Origin: Ganoderma boninense
Lineage: Eukaryota > Basidiomycota > Agaricomycetes > Polyporales > Polyporaceae
Assembly (NCBI GenBank): GCA_002900995.3
Contig: CM035315.1
Location: 543,967-607,966 of the forward strand
Reading direction: 5' to 3'
DNA: 64,000 nt
Shown here: positions 23,395 to 34,800 of the stretch, one piece after another
Layout: every line of letters begins with the position of its first letter
How positions within the stretch are numbered: the first letter of the stretch is position 1
Notes under the pieces: model-generated
What the model saw: only the letters and a program-made list of their open reading frames with translations
Database searches by the model: none
What the model was told of the DNA's origin: nothing
Position numbers and translations under genes: made by a program

Positions 23395-25326
23395 GCTCCG
23401 ACAGCACAATGTAGCAGGGTCGGTGAGTACCTGCCTTCCATCGTCAGGAACGCGGTGGCATTTACGAGACGACGAAGCGTTTAGGTATTCAGGATGCTAT
23501 ACCTCGGAACAGGGGGAAACCACATGGGCGGTGGTTGTGTCTCGGGCGGTGATAGACGACGTACATGTGATTCGATGGGCCGTGCAGGCGTGCGTACGGG
23601 GGGGCGGACGGTGGTTGCGTTCTGCCGTCTCTCTTTGTGGTTCGTTGTGCGTCATCACGGTGCTCGGTCACCGCCCCATACTAACCGTGCCTTTCCGCCC
23701 ATACAGCCCGAAATATAAATTGGAAGTTATTTCACCTGGACTAAAGTAGTCTGATCTGTCGTCCGAGTCAACGTCCGACGGTCAACCTCAGGCTTGTGCC
23801 GCAGTATGTTCCCGCGCCAGGACGATGTCCGTGGTCGGTATGGTCGACCCAGACTACGTACGGGTCTGCCAAGACAACATACCGGACTTTGAAGACACTG
23901 ATTACCCCCTTGTCAAGATGTCCAAGACGAGGTGAATTTTTGGAAACCACTGTTAGTGAGTGCACACTCCTGCTCCCCCATTTTCTCGCTTACTGATCAT
24001 CTATTCCTCCCCGTGCTGAAACGCATCGCGCTCAGCTCCATAACGCTTGCTCTGCCCCGCCCATACGTCTATTTAAAGAGTCGACTGATGGTGTACCAGG
24101 GTATTTGGGCTTCCAGGAATTCTGGCACAGGTAGTGCGGAGAACCCTCCTAGCCTCGAACCACCTCTGCTGTGGCCCCATGTTCCGCACGGCAAAACACT
24201 GCGTCCGAGATATGCCTCCGACGTCGGGGAGGCGTGGCAGCCCTGTGTACGTGCCAACCTTATAACTCTCTACAAGGATAAGGAGAGCGCGACCATCCTC
24301 AGGACGAAGCACGCCATTTTCTCACCGCACTTAGATTTGATGCTCTGAGATAGGTAGTCGGACTTGAACCTTCCGATGCCACAGCCGCCGCGTTTAACTC
24401 TATTTGTTCTCCAGCTTCCTCCAGCTTCCTCCAGCTTCCCCCCCCCCTTCCCGGCTTCCTTGTGTCCAGCTGTGTCCATCCGTCCTTGTCCGCCTCAAAC
24501 CGACTATTCTCCGGAAACGCACTCGACTCAAAGGTCAACAATCCAGCGATTGCTGAATTTTTCAGTGTAGTATGCAAGTGGTGAGTGCTTTTATTTAACA
24601 CAGCGACGCGACGTGGTCCTACAGAACCCTCCTATAAGATTGTGTGATAGGACCCAGCCTTTCCACCGCTGCCCGTGCGTCACAAGACCTCCTGAATCCT
24701 AAATGGACGGACGCGGGGCGGAAGTATCGGACGTCACAGTGTTCCCAGCATAAACCCCGTTCGACAGCTGCCGGTGCGAATGGAGCAGAGAAGGCGAGCC
24801 ATGGTCCCTCCTGGAATATATGCTTTGATGCAGTCACACACTTGCAAGGCGCGCGTGTGCGATGCAAAGCCACACGAAGCCGCCGGGCCCGACCCCGCCT
24901 CATCCCGATTTATGCTGGCCCCCACGCTTGGAGATGATCAGCGGTCCTCGAGTTCCACCGTTCTTGGAAGACGCAGGACCAGACTGGGATGCGCGGTGCG
25001 TTCCGTAACCTGCCTGTCGTCAAACGGCCCGGTCCTGTCCACAGCGATCCTTTCGCGTTGGATGCGTCCATAGAAGCGAGGCAGTTTCTTCCGTCCTAGG
25101 GTTGCGTTCAGCCTCCAAGCATGTCTTTGCCGTCTCCGGGCTTCTTTTGATTCGCCTTAGTACCACTAACGCAGAGGCTGTGGGCGCGGCTTGCCATGCC
25201 ACTGCTACCTCAACGCTGCAAGGGGGGTTCAGCTCTATAAAAAAAACCCTCTCGTTTGCCATCCATCCAGTTTCCCCGCTCCCTTCTGTCAGCCATTCTG
25301 TAACTCCCACTTTGCCTATCTTCACG
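23395..25326. other. Intergenic within duplication, with small conserved coding fragments
   Basis: No complete gene. A 31-codon frame at 23840-23935 (MVDPDYVRVCQDNIPDFEDT, then PLVKMSKTR and a stop) has a counterpart at about 29570-29662 with the same stop, and the text around 24210-24345 (YASDVGEAWQPCVRAN) resembles 29985-30120 (HASDIGEIWRQFVRAN). These look like remnants of exons of an unrecognised gene shared by both copies. A 10-bp CCTCCAGCTT tandem triplet lies near 24410-24440. Confidence 0.4.
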
Positions 25327-26110
25327 ATGTCTTATCGACCCACTCGTCAAGGCCAGAACAAGCAGGCGCATTGGTCCCCGCGCGGTTCCGAAGGCACAGT
25401 GCCCTCAGGCTGGTCATCGCCGGAAGCCGACTCGAGGAACTTGCATTCCTCCAAACAAATACCCCAAGTATGGCGGCGCTGGTGTACAAGGGTGCGTATC
25501 CCGAACTTTCCATCCATGATCCAAGCAATGTCCTGATCGATCTACCGCACAGACACTTCATGTATCCCATGCTATTCGCAGTCCCGGGCATCGTCATGAC
25601 AGCCGCTCCGGTGGTCTACACCATCCACCCCATCCTCGCCTGCTTCGTCTTCAACTGGGACGTGCGGGCCGCCCAACTCCCGGACTCCCTCCCCAGAAAC
25701 GCGCGCGACGAGCCGGCGTTCCCCTCCCTCCCTTCCCGGCGCCCGTCACCGTCTGGTTCGAGACCCCGCTCGGCCTCAGCCCGTGCGTCATCAACCCTCT
25801 CGAACAACACGGCAAGCCGGTCCCCATCAACGTCGGCCGCGTCCTCGCCTGCATCTCGCGCGAGCTCTACACGCACATCCAGTCCACCCATGCCCTCCTG
25901 CCGGCGGTGCGCGAGGCGGCCGCGAGCCGTCCGCACGACCCAGAGCCGAACCGCAAGAAGCGCGTCGCGCGGAACGTCGACCTGTACCCTGTGTCGTCCT
26001 GGCGCCATCATGCTCCTCTGTTCTTCTGGGGCATCGAACTCCAGCACTGCGGAGGGGGCGCAGTGCGGCTCGTCGCGCGCTTTGGGCCCAAGGCTCTGAA
26101 GGTGCGGTAG
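25327..26110 (+). CDS. DUF6699 domain protein 3a, one-base frameshift
   Basis: Exon 1 probably starts at the ATG at 25327 (MSYRPTRQGQNKQAHW) and is followed by a short intron with a GTGCGT donor near 25492 and an acceptor near 25551; this part is uncertain. The core reads YTIHPILACFVFNWDVRAAQ, then PAFPSLP, and after a one-base shift PVTVWFETPLGLSPCVIN, PINVGRVLACISRELY and a final FFWGIELQHCGGGAVRLVAR, the DUF6699 pattern. The paralogue at 31035 shows where the shift is: near 25735 this copy has CCC where the other has CCCC. Without correction the protein truncates. Either this copy has lost function or the consensus dropped a C. Confidence 0.7.
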
Positions 26111-26519
26111 TGTAGCACTTGACGCGTGACGACGCGAGCGAGGCCCGGCCACCCCGCACCTGCTACTCCTCCCCGAGTCGTCTTCTGAGGTATGACTTTC
26201 CATGAATCGCCACGAATGTGTTTCTGTATTACTTACTTACCTGTAGCCTTACTTACGCACCGTATTGGACCTTAATTCAGAGCCTACTATACAGATACCG
26301 TTTATTCCTTCACCCATTCGATGACGTCGTGTCTTCTAGTCCTCTCAGGCTCTCTTGTCTCCACTACGAATGCCTCGTCTGTCCACTGCTTTTCTCTCTC
26401 TGGCAGTGGACACTTTCTAGTAGTAGTCGGGTGTGTTCCTTGACCTTAAAGCTTCATGAATCATCAGGACGTTTATGAGTACTATACTACGATCTCTGTA
26501 CCTTACACCGCATTCCTTG

Positions 26520-27865
26520 TCACCACAGCCCCCCACAACTCAGGCTCTCCCTATTCCCCCGCTGATACAACGACTGCGCGTCCCCAAAGCACCTGCCCTT
26601 CTCCCTCTGCAGATGGCGCATGAGCGCGTCGCGCCGGCTGAACGCCTTCCTACACCCCCCAAGCATCAACGTCCCGCCGAAGTCAAACACGCGCGCCTCC
26701 CGCACGGTCTTCGCGGGCACGCCAAGCTCGAGCGCGTCCAGCACGGGCACCCCGCAACACACCCACTCCGCGGCGTCTGCAGCACCGCGCGTGTGCGTCT
26801 TGATGTGTCGCTTGAGATCGGGAGAGCGGCGGTTGTGCTGGACGTGTGGGCAGTATGGACACTGCCAGGCGTTGAACGCGACTGGGGCGGCGGTACTCGT
26901 AGACACGGGCGCGGGCGCGTTCCGTCGCTGGGACGCTCTGACGACGGAGGATGGACGCGGGGATGGAGAGGGAGAAGGAGACGGATAATGGAGGAAGGGA
27001 GAGCTGTGGCGGCTCGCGCGATGACCAGAACGCGAGGATTGGGGACTCACGCTGGTCGAGCGGTCGTCCTCGAGGTCGTGTCCGCAATGCACGGATGATG
27101 GGTATATGAGGTCCGGAGAGATGGAGGGCAATGCCGGCTCCGGACGAGACTGCTTGGACGCGAGTGGGAAGGTGAGATGGCTGGCCGGCACGGCTGCGTG
27201 CTGGGGCGCGATGTCTATCGAAGAAGCTTGGGGAGATGGCTCGGGGGAAGGAGAGGGATGTGAAAAGGACAACGTGTAGAAGGACTGCGACGTTTCGCCC
27301 GCAGAGCGGTACACGTGAGAAGAAAAGGCGTCCTGTTGGGAAGGGTACATGAGGTCAAGAGAGGTGTCCGACACCATTGTCTCGCGCGAGACTTGGCCAC
27401 ATGCGGGCAAAACAGTGGACATGACTGCCACAGACAAGCGCGAGTGGGATCCATCAAGGAATTGCGCATGAGAAGGAGTCTCTGTTTGGTCATAAAGAAA
27501 CCTGGGTTCGGGGCTGAAGGAAGGCGACGATGGCATGGGGATCAAGGTGCGCGAGCCCGACGGCGGACTGGTGTTGGAGACCTCGAGGGTCACCCTGATC
27601 ACGACTGTCAACATTGCGGCATGCAAAGCAGAAACAGATGAAAAACTCACAGTGCTTCAAAGAGGGCCCGATCGGCAGCTGACCATTCAGCCAGCCTGAG
27701 ATACTCGCCCGACCACTGGCATCCTTCAGCCGAAGACGAAGGATATTCATAAGGGCTTGAAGTGTGATCGAGGTATGATGTCGTTGGAGCGCAATTGGCG
27801 GCAGAGGAGCCGTAAGCGTAGACATCCGTCGAAGTGTGGATGGAGGAATACGAGGAGGGATTCAT
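26520..27865 (-). CDS. C2H2 zinc-finger protein, probable transcription factor
   Basis: Two exons on the minus strand, 27865-27651 and 27594-26520, join across a 56-base intron (donor GTGAGT, acceptor ATCAG) to give 429 residues. The first ~300 residues are Ser/Pro/Thr-rich and probably regulatory. The C-terminus carries WQCPYCPHVQHNRRSPDLKRH and IKTH, a C2H2 finger (C-x2-C-x12-H-x4-H type), and about 60 residues later a second degenerate finger GGCRKAFSRRDALMRHLQ. This arrangement, two fingers separated by a Cys/Trp-containing spacer, is common in small basidiomycete transcription factors. It lies between the two copies of the segmental duplication and is present once. Target genes are unknown. 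Confidence 0.85.
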
Positions 27866-28675
27866 CCTGAAGGGAGGAGAGCGAAGGGCGGGGAACTGGG
27901 GGTCCTGATGGATGGCGAGTCGTCCATGGCTGCTCGAGCTTTTATCCTAGACAGACAAGGGGGGTATCCGTATCCTTGGGAGAGGGGAATGTGTTCGGCA
28001 AGGCTGCTCTGACCGTTGACGGAGACCAGGAGGACGATGGGGCGGAGGCAAGGCGGGTTGGGACAAACAAGCGTCGACGGAGATGGTCACCGTTTGCCCT
28101 CATCGTCCCACGGCCCTCCCCGATCTCGCGTGCGTGCTCGCGTGGCCTCTTCACCCGCCCCGACGTGCGCCTCTCGAACGACGCTCTTGCTCACTCGCAA
28201 CGATATCCTCGCGCTCTAGACGCATACCGCCGCCGTCGCCCAAATAGCATCTCTCTCTCCTCCATTCTCTCGTCATGGTCTACTCGAGTCACTTCGGAGT
28301 CCGTTCTCAGCGTGGCTCTCGTGGACACGATGTAGATGCATGACTGGCAACAGCGACCTTTCGAATCTCATCTTTGCTGGACGGTCGAGTCTTGAGCCCG
28401 AGCTGGTATGGATCCTTGTGAGCTCCGCCGTGTGCAGTGTCGCCGTACGCTCTGTTCACGTTTTATCTGCAAGTTCTGCCGTGCTGACATCCTACCCCCC
28501 CCCCCCCAGAACGCGCTTTTCCTTGTCGTGACGAACCGTCGGCGTCCGGCTCGCCCCATTTCCCGTACACACACGAATAATACCGTCGCGACGACAATCG
28601 TGCAGTGCTCCACTCTAAGGGCCATCCTGCATTCTGAACATGGCCTACGTATTCGGGACAACGCAGCATCCAACC
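27866..28675. other. Intergenic upstream of the C2H2 gene
   Basis: Divergent region between the C2H2 start and the second copy of the duplication. It contains a run of eleven C at about 28497-28507. No gene recognised; the C2H2 promoter should lie in its first few hundred bases. Confidence 0.45.
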
Positions 28676-29109
28676 TCCAGCTCTCTGTGCTCGTATCGCT
28701 AGCAGAGCAGTGCAGCGGCCTCGAATCAGAATCCAGGAATTTCGACACCAGCGGCTAATGTGTTAAAAGAGGAACGGTATCTCTGCCAGTCGAAGCGCAC
28801 GCAGCATCCACCCCGGCCGATCCTTTCGCAGCTCGTTCCCGTGCTCAGCGACTTCGACGCTCTCGCCATCCCATGACATTCAGCGGTTGGCATCTGCCCT
28901 GCAAGTGCACCGTATCTGCCTGTACTTGGGGGCATGCGCGTCGTCGCGAAACACTGATGACGACCCAGGCGCGCAAGGCTCGCAGATTGGGACACTGGAT
29001 GGCAAAATCGGGCGGATGAGCTCCTGCCGCGCCTGGATGGACTGCGCGCCGAGGGTGAGCGCGAGCGATGCGCTCGGTGCGCCGCTTCGTTCCAAGCTCC
29101 GAGAGCACT
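28676..29109 (+). pseudogene. Relic of the F-box gene 3' end (duplication copy 2)
   Basis: The text LSVLVSLAEQCSGLES near 28680-28730 matches the F-box gene at about 22995-23040, followed by the same order of sequence down to GATTGGGACACTGGATGG and a CGCTTCG near the end. Stops and small indels interrupt the frame (for example a TAA at about 28757), and there is no F-box exon upstream. It is therefore a 5'-truncated, decayed copy created by the segmental duplication. Confidence 0.75.
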
Positions 29110-31034
29110 AGTAGGGCTGGTGAACACACGTATGTTCTACTATGACCATATACACAACGGCATTTACGAGACGATCAAGTGTTCAGGCAGGTCTAGGTAT
29201 TCAGGATGCTACAGCTCGAAACAAGGGGAAGGGGTGCGACGTGGACGGTGATTGTGTCATGGGGTGACTCGCATAGACGACGTACATGTGAGTCAAGTCT
29301 CGAGGGTCGTGCAGCTCTGCCTACGAAGGAAGATGGCCGTTAAATTCTTTCGGCTCTTTCGGTGGCCGTCGTCTAAGTAGGCAGCTCACTGTGCAGCATG
29401 CGCCGTCACCTCCTCGTACTGACCGTCCCATTTCGTCTAGACAGTCCAAAAAATGAATGCGAAGTTATTCCATCGGGGCTAGCATGGTCTGATCTGTCGT
29501 CCGACAAAGCGATCGACGGTCGGCGGGTGAGCTTGCGCGCAGTATCTTCCCCTGTCAGGATGGTCTACGGTCGATCAGGACTGTGTACAATCCTGCGAAG
29601 ATAGAATGTTGGACATTGAAGAGACTGATTGCCCCCTTGTCAAGATGTTCAAGATGAGGTGAACTTTTTAGAAACAATGGGCCGAAGAAGCCGTCTCAGT
29701 GAGTGCACACTCCTCTTGCCCTATTTTCTCGCCCTCTGATCAGCTCTTTGTCCCGTGCTGAAACGCGTCGCACTACATGGCGTCTACTCTATCCTGGCCC
29801 GCACGTCTAAAAGAAGCATCGTACAATGGCGTACATGGGTTCTTGAGGTTGCAATAATTCTGGCCAGGTGCGGAGAATCTTCTCATCCTCGAACCACATC
29901 CGCTTGGCTGATAGGAGACTGGGAGGCTGTGAACTGTGAGCACTCCGTCTGCTCCCCCCACTCGGGCGCGGTGAAACTTTGGAATCAAGACATGCCTCCG
30001 ACATCGGAGAGATATGGCGACAATTTGTACGTGCCAACCGCGACATTGCATTCCTCTCCAAGAACAAGGAGAAAGCGCGACTACGTCATTATCACAACGC
30101 ACTGAGATTGGTGCTCTTTGAGATAGGAAGTCGGACGTCAACCTTCCCGGCGTGCCGCTGCCGCCGCGTTTAACTCTATTCTTTCTCCGCCTCAAACTGT
30201 GTTCGTGCGTCCTTGTCCTCATTAAATCGACCACTCTGCAGAAGCGCATTCGACTAGAGGACACCTATCACACGATCTTTGAAGAAGTTCACTGGTCTGT
30301 CCCCGGTGCGCCGCTGTGCTAAAAAAAGAGCACTCACCACTCGGATACTATATTGACACTCTTAGTTAGCAATAGCTGAATGCTTCCAGCCTTGCCGCTA
30401 CCGCCCGTGCGTCACAAGACCTCCTCTGGTCGGGGCCAGGCAGAAGTATCGGACGCCCTGAGTGCCCACAATCCCCGTTCGACGGCCACCGGGGTGAGTG
30501 TCACAAGCAGAGAAGGTGAGCTGTGGTATCTCCTGGAACATATGCTTTGATGCACTCCACAATTTCAGAGCCCGATAATGCTATCGGGTCCGATGGCGCC
30601 GCGTACGCTCTTGGAGGTGATCCGCGGTCCTCGAACTCCACCGTTATTGGAAGACACAGGACCAGACTAGGATACGCGGTGCGTTCCGTAACCTGCCTGT
30701 GGTGTTCAAATGATCCTGTCCTGCCCGCATGTCTTTGGGCGTTGGAGGCGTGCGTAGGCGCGACGCGATGCCTCGGTCCCTGCGGTTGCGTTCAGGCCTC
30801 AAGCATGCTGTTTGGCGTCTGCAGGCTTTTTGGAGTTCGTTCGCCTTGGCGCCACAGACGCGGATGCTGTGGGCACAGTGGATGGACAATGACCAAGCAT
30901 CCCGCTGCTACTTCAACGCTGCAAAGAGGGAGCGGTCGTCAGTTGTATAAAGAGTCCTCCTCCCCCCCTTCACCCAGTCACCCCGACGCCTTCAGTCAGC
31001 CATTCCTCTGCTTCCTACTCTGTGAACACTCGCG
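29110..31034. other. Intergenic within duplication copy 2
   Basis: Counterpart of 23395-25326. The coding-like fragments VDQDCVQSCEDRMLDIEETD (about 29570-29662) and HASDIGEIWRQFVRAN (about 29990-30035) match copy 1, but no whole gene can be assembled. No other feature seen. Confidence 0.4.
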
Positions 31035-31834
31035 ATGTGTTGCCTTCCCACATGTCAAGTCGAGAAGAAACAGCCTGAAGTACATTGGTGCTGCACATGC
31101 GGTTCCCAAAGCCCATTCTCCTGGTCCTCGCCGGATGCCAACTCGAGGGAGCCACATTCTCCATGCAAGCCCCCGAAATATGGCGACGCTGGCGTAGAAA
31201 GGTGTGTCTTTCTGGTTATTCATCTCTGATCCAAGCAATGCCCTCATCGATCTACTACAGTTGTTTCATGTATCCCATGCTATACGCAGTCCCGAGCATC
31301 GTCATGATGGCTGCACCGGTGGTCTGCGCCCTCCACCCCGTCCTCGCCTACTTCGTCTTCAACTGGGACGTCCGGGCCGCCCAACTCCCGGACTCCCTCC
31401 CCAGAAACGCTCGCGACGAGCCGGCGTTCCCCTCCCTCCCCTTCCCGACGCCCGTCACCGTCTGGTTCGAGACCCCGCTCGGCCTCAGCCCATGCGTCAT
31501 CAACCCTATCGTGCAACACGGCAAGTCCGTCCCCATCAACGTCGGCCGCGTCCTCGCCTGCATCTCGCGCGAGCTCTACAAACCCATCCATTCCACGGCA
31601 CTCTCCGCTGGCCGTGTTTCGCTGCCCGCGGTGCACCAGGCGGCCGTGGGCCGTCCGTACGACCCCGAGCCGAACCGCAAGAAGCGCGTCGCGAGGACCG
31701 TCGACCTGTACCCTGTGCCGTGCTCACGGCACCATCATGCTCCTCTGTTCTTCTGGGGCATCGAGCTCCAGCACGGCGGAGGGGGCGCAGTGCGGCTCGT
31801 CGCGCGCTTCGGGCACAAGGCTCTGAAGGCGTGA
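31035..31834 (+). CDS. DUF6699 domain protein 3b, intact core
   Basis: Duplicate of the gene at 25327. A short first exon from the ATG at 31035 (MCCLPTCQVEKKQ) appears to splice at AAAG/GTGTGT near 31200 to an acceptor CTACAG near 31260, although an unspliced frame from 31085 is also open. The core is continuous: VVCALHPVLAYFVFNWDVR, PAFPSLPFPTPVTVWFETPL, SVPINVGRVLACISRELY, PEPNRKKRVARTVDLYPVP, FFWGIELQHGGGGAVRLVAR. Relative to copy 3a it retains the extra C that keeps the frame and has a few more residues before PAVHQ. Function of DUF6699 is unknown. The N-terminal exon structure is not certain. Confidence 0.75.
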
Positions 31835-34800
31835 TAGATTACGCATCATGATCTGCTCCCCCTCCTCTCGTCTTCTCTAGTATGGCTCTCCACGAGTGGT
31901 GACGAACTTTATGTGTAGTATGACATGTATGACATGTAGCTCTAGTACCTATTTGTTCCTGCCAGTGGACGTTGATCTTGAACTTACTTTACTCTCTTGA
32001 TCGTTGTATTCTTCCGCATGGTTATGTCGTCACGAAGTTCCCTTGGTGGTCTCATCCCCCAGTGCCTATAATGAAACACTTATCTTGGCTGTATCCCGGG
32101 CATCTACTACTGTAGTCATACCTGTGCGTTGAACTTAAAGCTTCTCGGGAAACAATTTCGAAGTATCTCTGTACCTTACACTGTCCGATATTAAACTCAG
32201 GCAGAGAATACATTGCATTTCAGTCAAGGAGTGAATTGCGGCTGCTCGGTCCGAGGCTGTCCGAGGCCGATGCATTAGACTGTAGACGCTAACGGGCGCC
32301 TGTTGAATTTTCCAACTCGAGCTCGTCCACGCCGGCAAACTGCCACCCTGCATACTTCCCGCCATCGCTTATATCTCCCTTTGGCGGAAATACAAGGTCA
32401 GTTAATCTTACCACCTCTTTATGTTCTCGAGTCACCGTTTAACCAAGATCCTGATCCTAGAAGTGATTTCGGACGGCCCGGGCGCCAGCACTGCTGCCTG
32501 CAAATAGACCGAGTTCTCCCCAGAACGTGCCCAGATTGAAGTTTTCTCAATCGGCCAGGATAGACATGACCTTACCTCGGATATATAACAGGTGTCTCCC
32601 CACAAGGCGCTCGTTAATTGCCTTACCTGAGCCTTCGACCGACTTAAAGTCCGAAATTCTGCACCAGTCACATGGAATCACAGGTCCGTACGCGTTATTA
32701 ACCCCGACTAGGACGTACAAGCTTTCTCACTTCTCGCCATTGGGCGTGCAGGGACGATTCCATCGATCAGCGCTCAGCGCCCAGCACTCAGCTCTCGCAG
32801 GGTCTGCAAACGTGGACCCACACTCGTCAAGTGATGACGTCGCGGGTGCTCCGCTAGTCCAGGCAAGTCCTCATTCCTCATCCATTCCCGCATCTTACTC
32901 GATTGTCGATCACCGTCGCACCTTAGAGGACTTTAGATCCAACTCACCTGATCTATCCCATGATCACTCAGCACTCACCCGGGATCCTCGAGGCCGTCGC
33001 GTGCTCAGGCTTCGCTCTAATAGTCGCCACTGGTCCTCCTGCCGGGATCCTCACGACCTACGCGTGGCGAACAAGCCTGGCACCGTTGTCCTCTCGTCTC
33101 TTCAAACCGTGATGGTCACAAGAACGATGGTCCGCCGCGAACGACGCACGATCACTAGAAGTCCTTCCCAGGTCCCGGTAGTACGAAGAAGTGAAGGACG
33201 ATGCCCCTGTGGAGACCGTCGTGCTATCGGACAGTGCTAGCGCGACTTACCTCAAGTCCGCTACGTCCGTCGTCGAGAAACCTGGGGTTGAGCGGGTGGA
33301 GAAGGTAGTAGGATTGGGAGGTGAGGAAGATGCGAATGCTCAGGTTGGGTGCGGTCTCCGTCTTTTTATACACAAGCCGAGGGGTGAGTCACTCGCCTCG
33401 ATTCTTCGGCCGCGCTGACACTCACTGGCAGCTGTCAGCGTGCAGCAGTTGCCCGTGCCTCGGTGGGACCTCGAGTCAGTCACACGCAAATTATTGATTA
33501 TTGCTGCGGCGGGCTTCGACGCCACCAGCCTGGTACCGCCTTGTCAGCGGCACCCTTCTGTGGACGTTCGAGACGATTCGTCCGCTGCGTATGGCTTCGG
33601 CTGCGGGGTAGCGGGAACGGTATCCTAGGGTTTTTGATTGGCCGACGCAAGAAAACCTTGTCGCAAATAGCATTGTCGCGACGAGGCTAGGCCCGACAAT
33701 TGTTTTTTTTTGCTCCGGTGAGTTGCTATTGCTTAGTATGATCACTGTGCGTCGGTCCCGGTGATGACTAGACTCAGACGCCACAGCAGCGATGGCCCCA
33801 TCAGCTCATCCGAGCAGGTTCTCGCTTGTTCTCAGCGGAGATGCCCAACAGGTCGCCCACGGTTGTTGTTCCACGACGCTTACAGGTGCGTGCTAAGCTT
33901 GGATCTGCGTGTCATGAAGCTGGAAGAACGTCTACGGCTCGTTCATCTCGTCGTACGGAGCCAAAATGCGAGTCTGAGAGATGGCGAGGACGGCCATTAT
34001 CCTCTCGATAAAGGTCCTTCGGCAAAATCAGCGGCCTGCGCAGCATATCAGTTTCTGATACGCCGCCAGGAGGAGTGGGTTGCATCGCATTCCCGCCACT
34101 GCTGGCACCTGTATTGCTCCAGTGAAGGTGCCTCCTCCGCGCCACACAGAACAATACCCTTTCTTAGGGTTCGTTGCACCGTTCTTTTGAACTTAACTTT
34201 CCCGCATATTCCTGAGGCGGAAGCCCTACCCGTGGAGGACGGATTTTTCCGGTCTAATTCCAGCCCGTGTGTGGCGCTTTCGTGCGTACGCCGTAGGTGC
34301 GTCCTTCACCGAAGGCACGATCGTTCTTCGACGTTCAGTGCTGCTGCTGCTGCTGCTGCACCTGCAGCCGCTGTGAGCAGAGTTGGTCAGAGTTAGTCAG
34401 GCGTATGCTGCGGCGGTGGCAGCAGCGGCACTTCAATCGAGACTCGTTGTCGTTTGCTCAATTTGTACGCTTATTACATCCGGTCAATATGTCAGTGTGG
34501 GGCCGTGACCACTGAAATTTTATCTTTGGTACGGAATCACAAGCCACGGCGCGTCGCTGTTGAAGTAAGTGGCTCATCGATTTCATCTGTTGGACATGGG
34601 CGCGTGGCGTTGGAGCGCCATCTGCGTCTCGAACCTTAACTTCGTCCTCATGCCCCACTCAGCGGTACTGGGGCGGAAGCCTCGTGCTCTCGGGAATCCC
34701 CAATGCATGCCTGTGGGAGGGCTTCTTTCGAGCTGACTCGGCTGCCCGGGGACGAGTACTAGTACTACCGTGTTCGCCGTCTCTCTGCTCCCGCCATCCC

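Larger units (their letters stand above)
22990..26510 (+). repeat. Segmental duplication, copy 1
   Basis: From the F-box 3' end (ALVSLAEQCSGLES) through the DUF6699 gene to the 3' flank of the C2H2 gene, this block is matched by 28676-32185 in the same orientation. Landmarks seen in both: LVSLAEQCSGLES, GATTGGGACACTGGATGG, CCCCTTGTCAAGATGT, ATGCCTCCGAC, GACCTCCT, the whole DUF6699 core, and CTTAAAGCTTC followed by ATCTCTGTACCTTACAC at the far end. Similarity is patchy in the non-coding middle and highest over the DUF6699 core. Confidence 0.75.
28676..32185 (+). repeat. Segmental duplication, copy 2
   Basis: Direct repeat of 22990-26510 about 5.7 kb downstream. The left boundary lies inside the former F-box coding region and the right boundary just beyond CTTAAAGCTTC at 32136. 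Because the C2H2 gene is not repeated, the event was either a tandem duplication followed by loss, or an insertion of the F-box-tail to DUF6699 block. Confidence 0.7.

Noticed and set aside
26475..27098. 207-codon frame antisense to the C2H2 gene
   Set aside because: Shadow frame; the minus-strand zinc-finger text is clearly the coding one.
32527..33240. 237-codon open frame
   Set aside because: Starts at TTG, has no recognisable domain, and codon content looks like chance; kept only as a mention in the gap entry.
33761..34396. 211-codon frame including an alanine run
   Set aside because: The alanine run comes from a CTG-type trinucleotide repeat; no other evidence for a protein.
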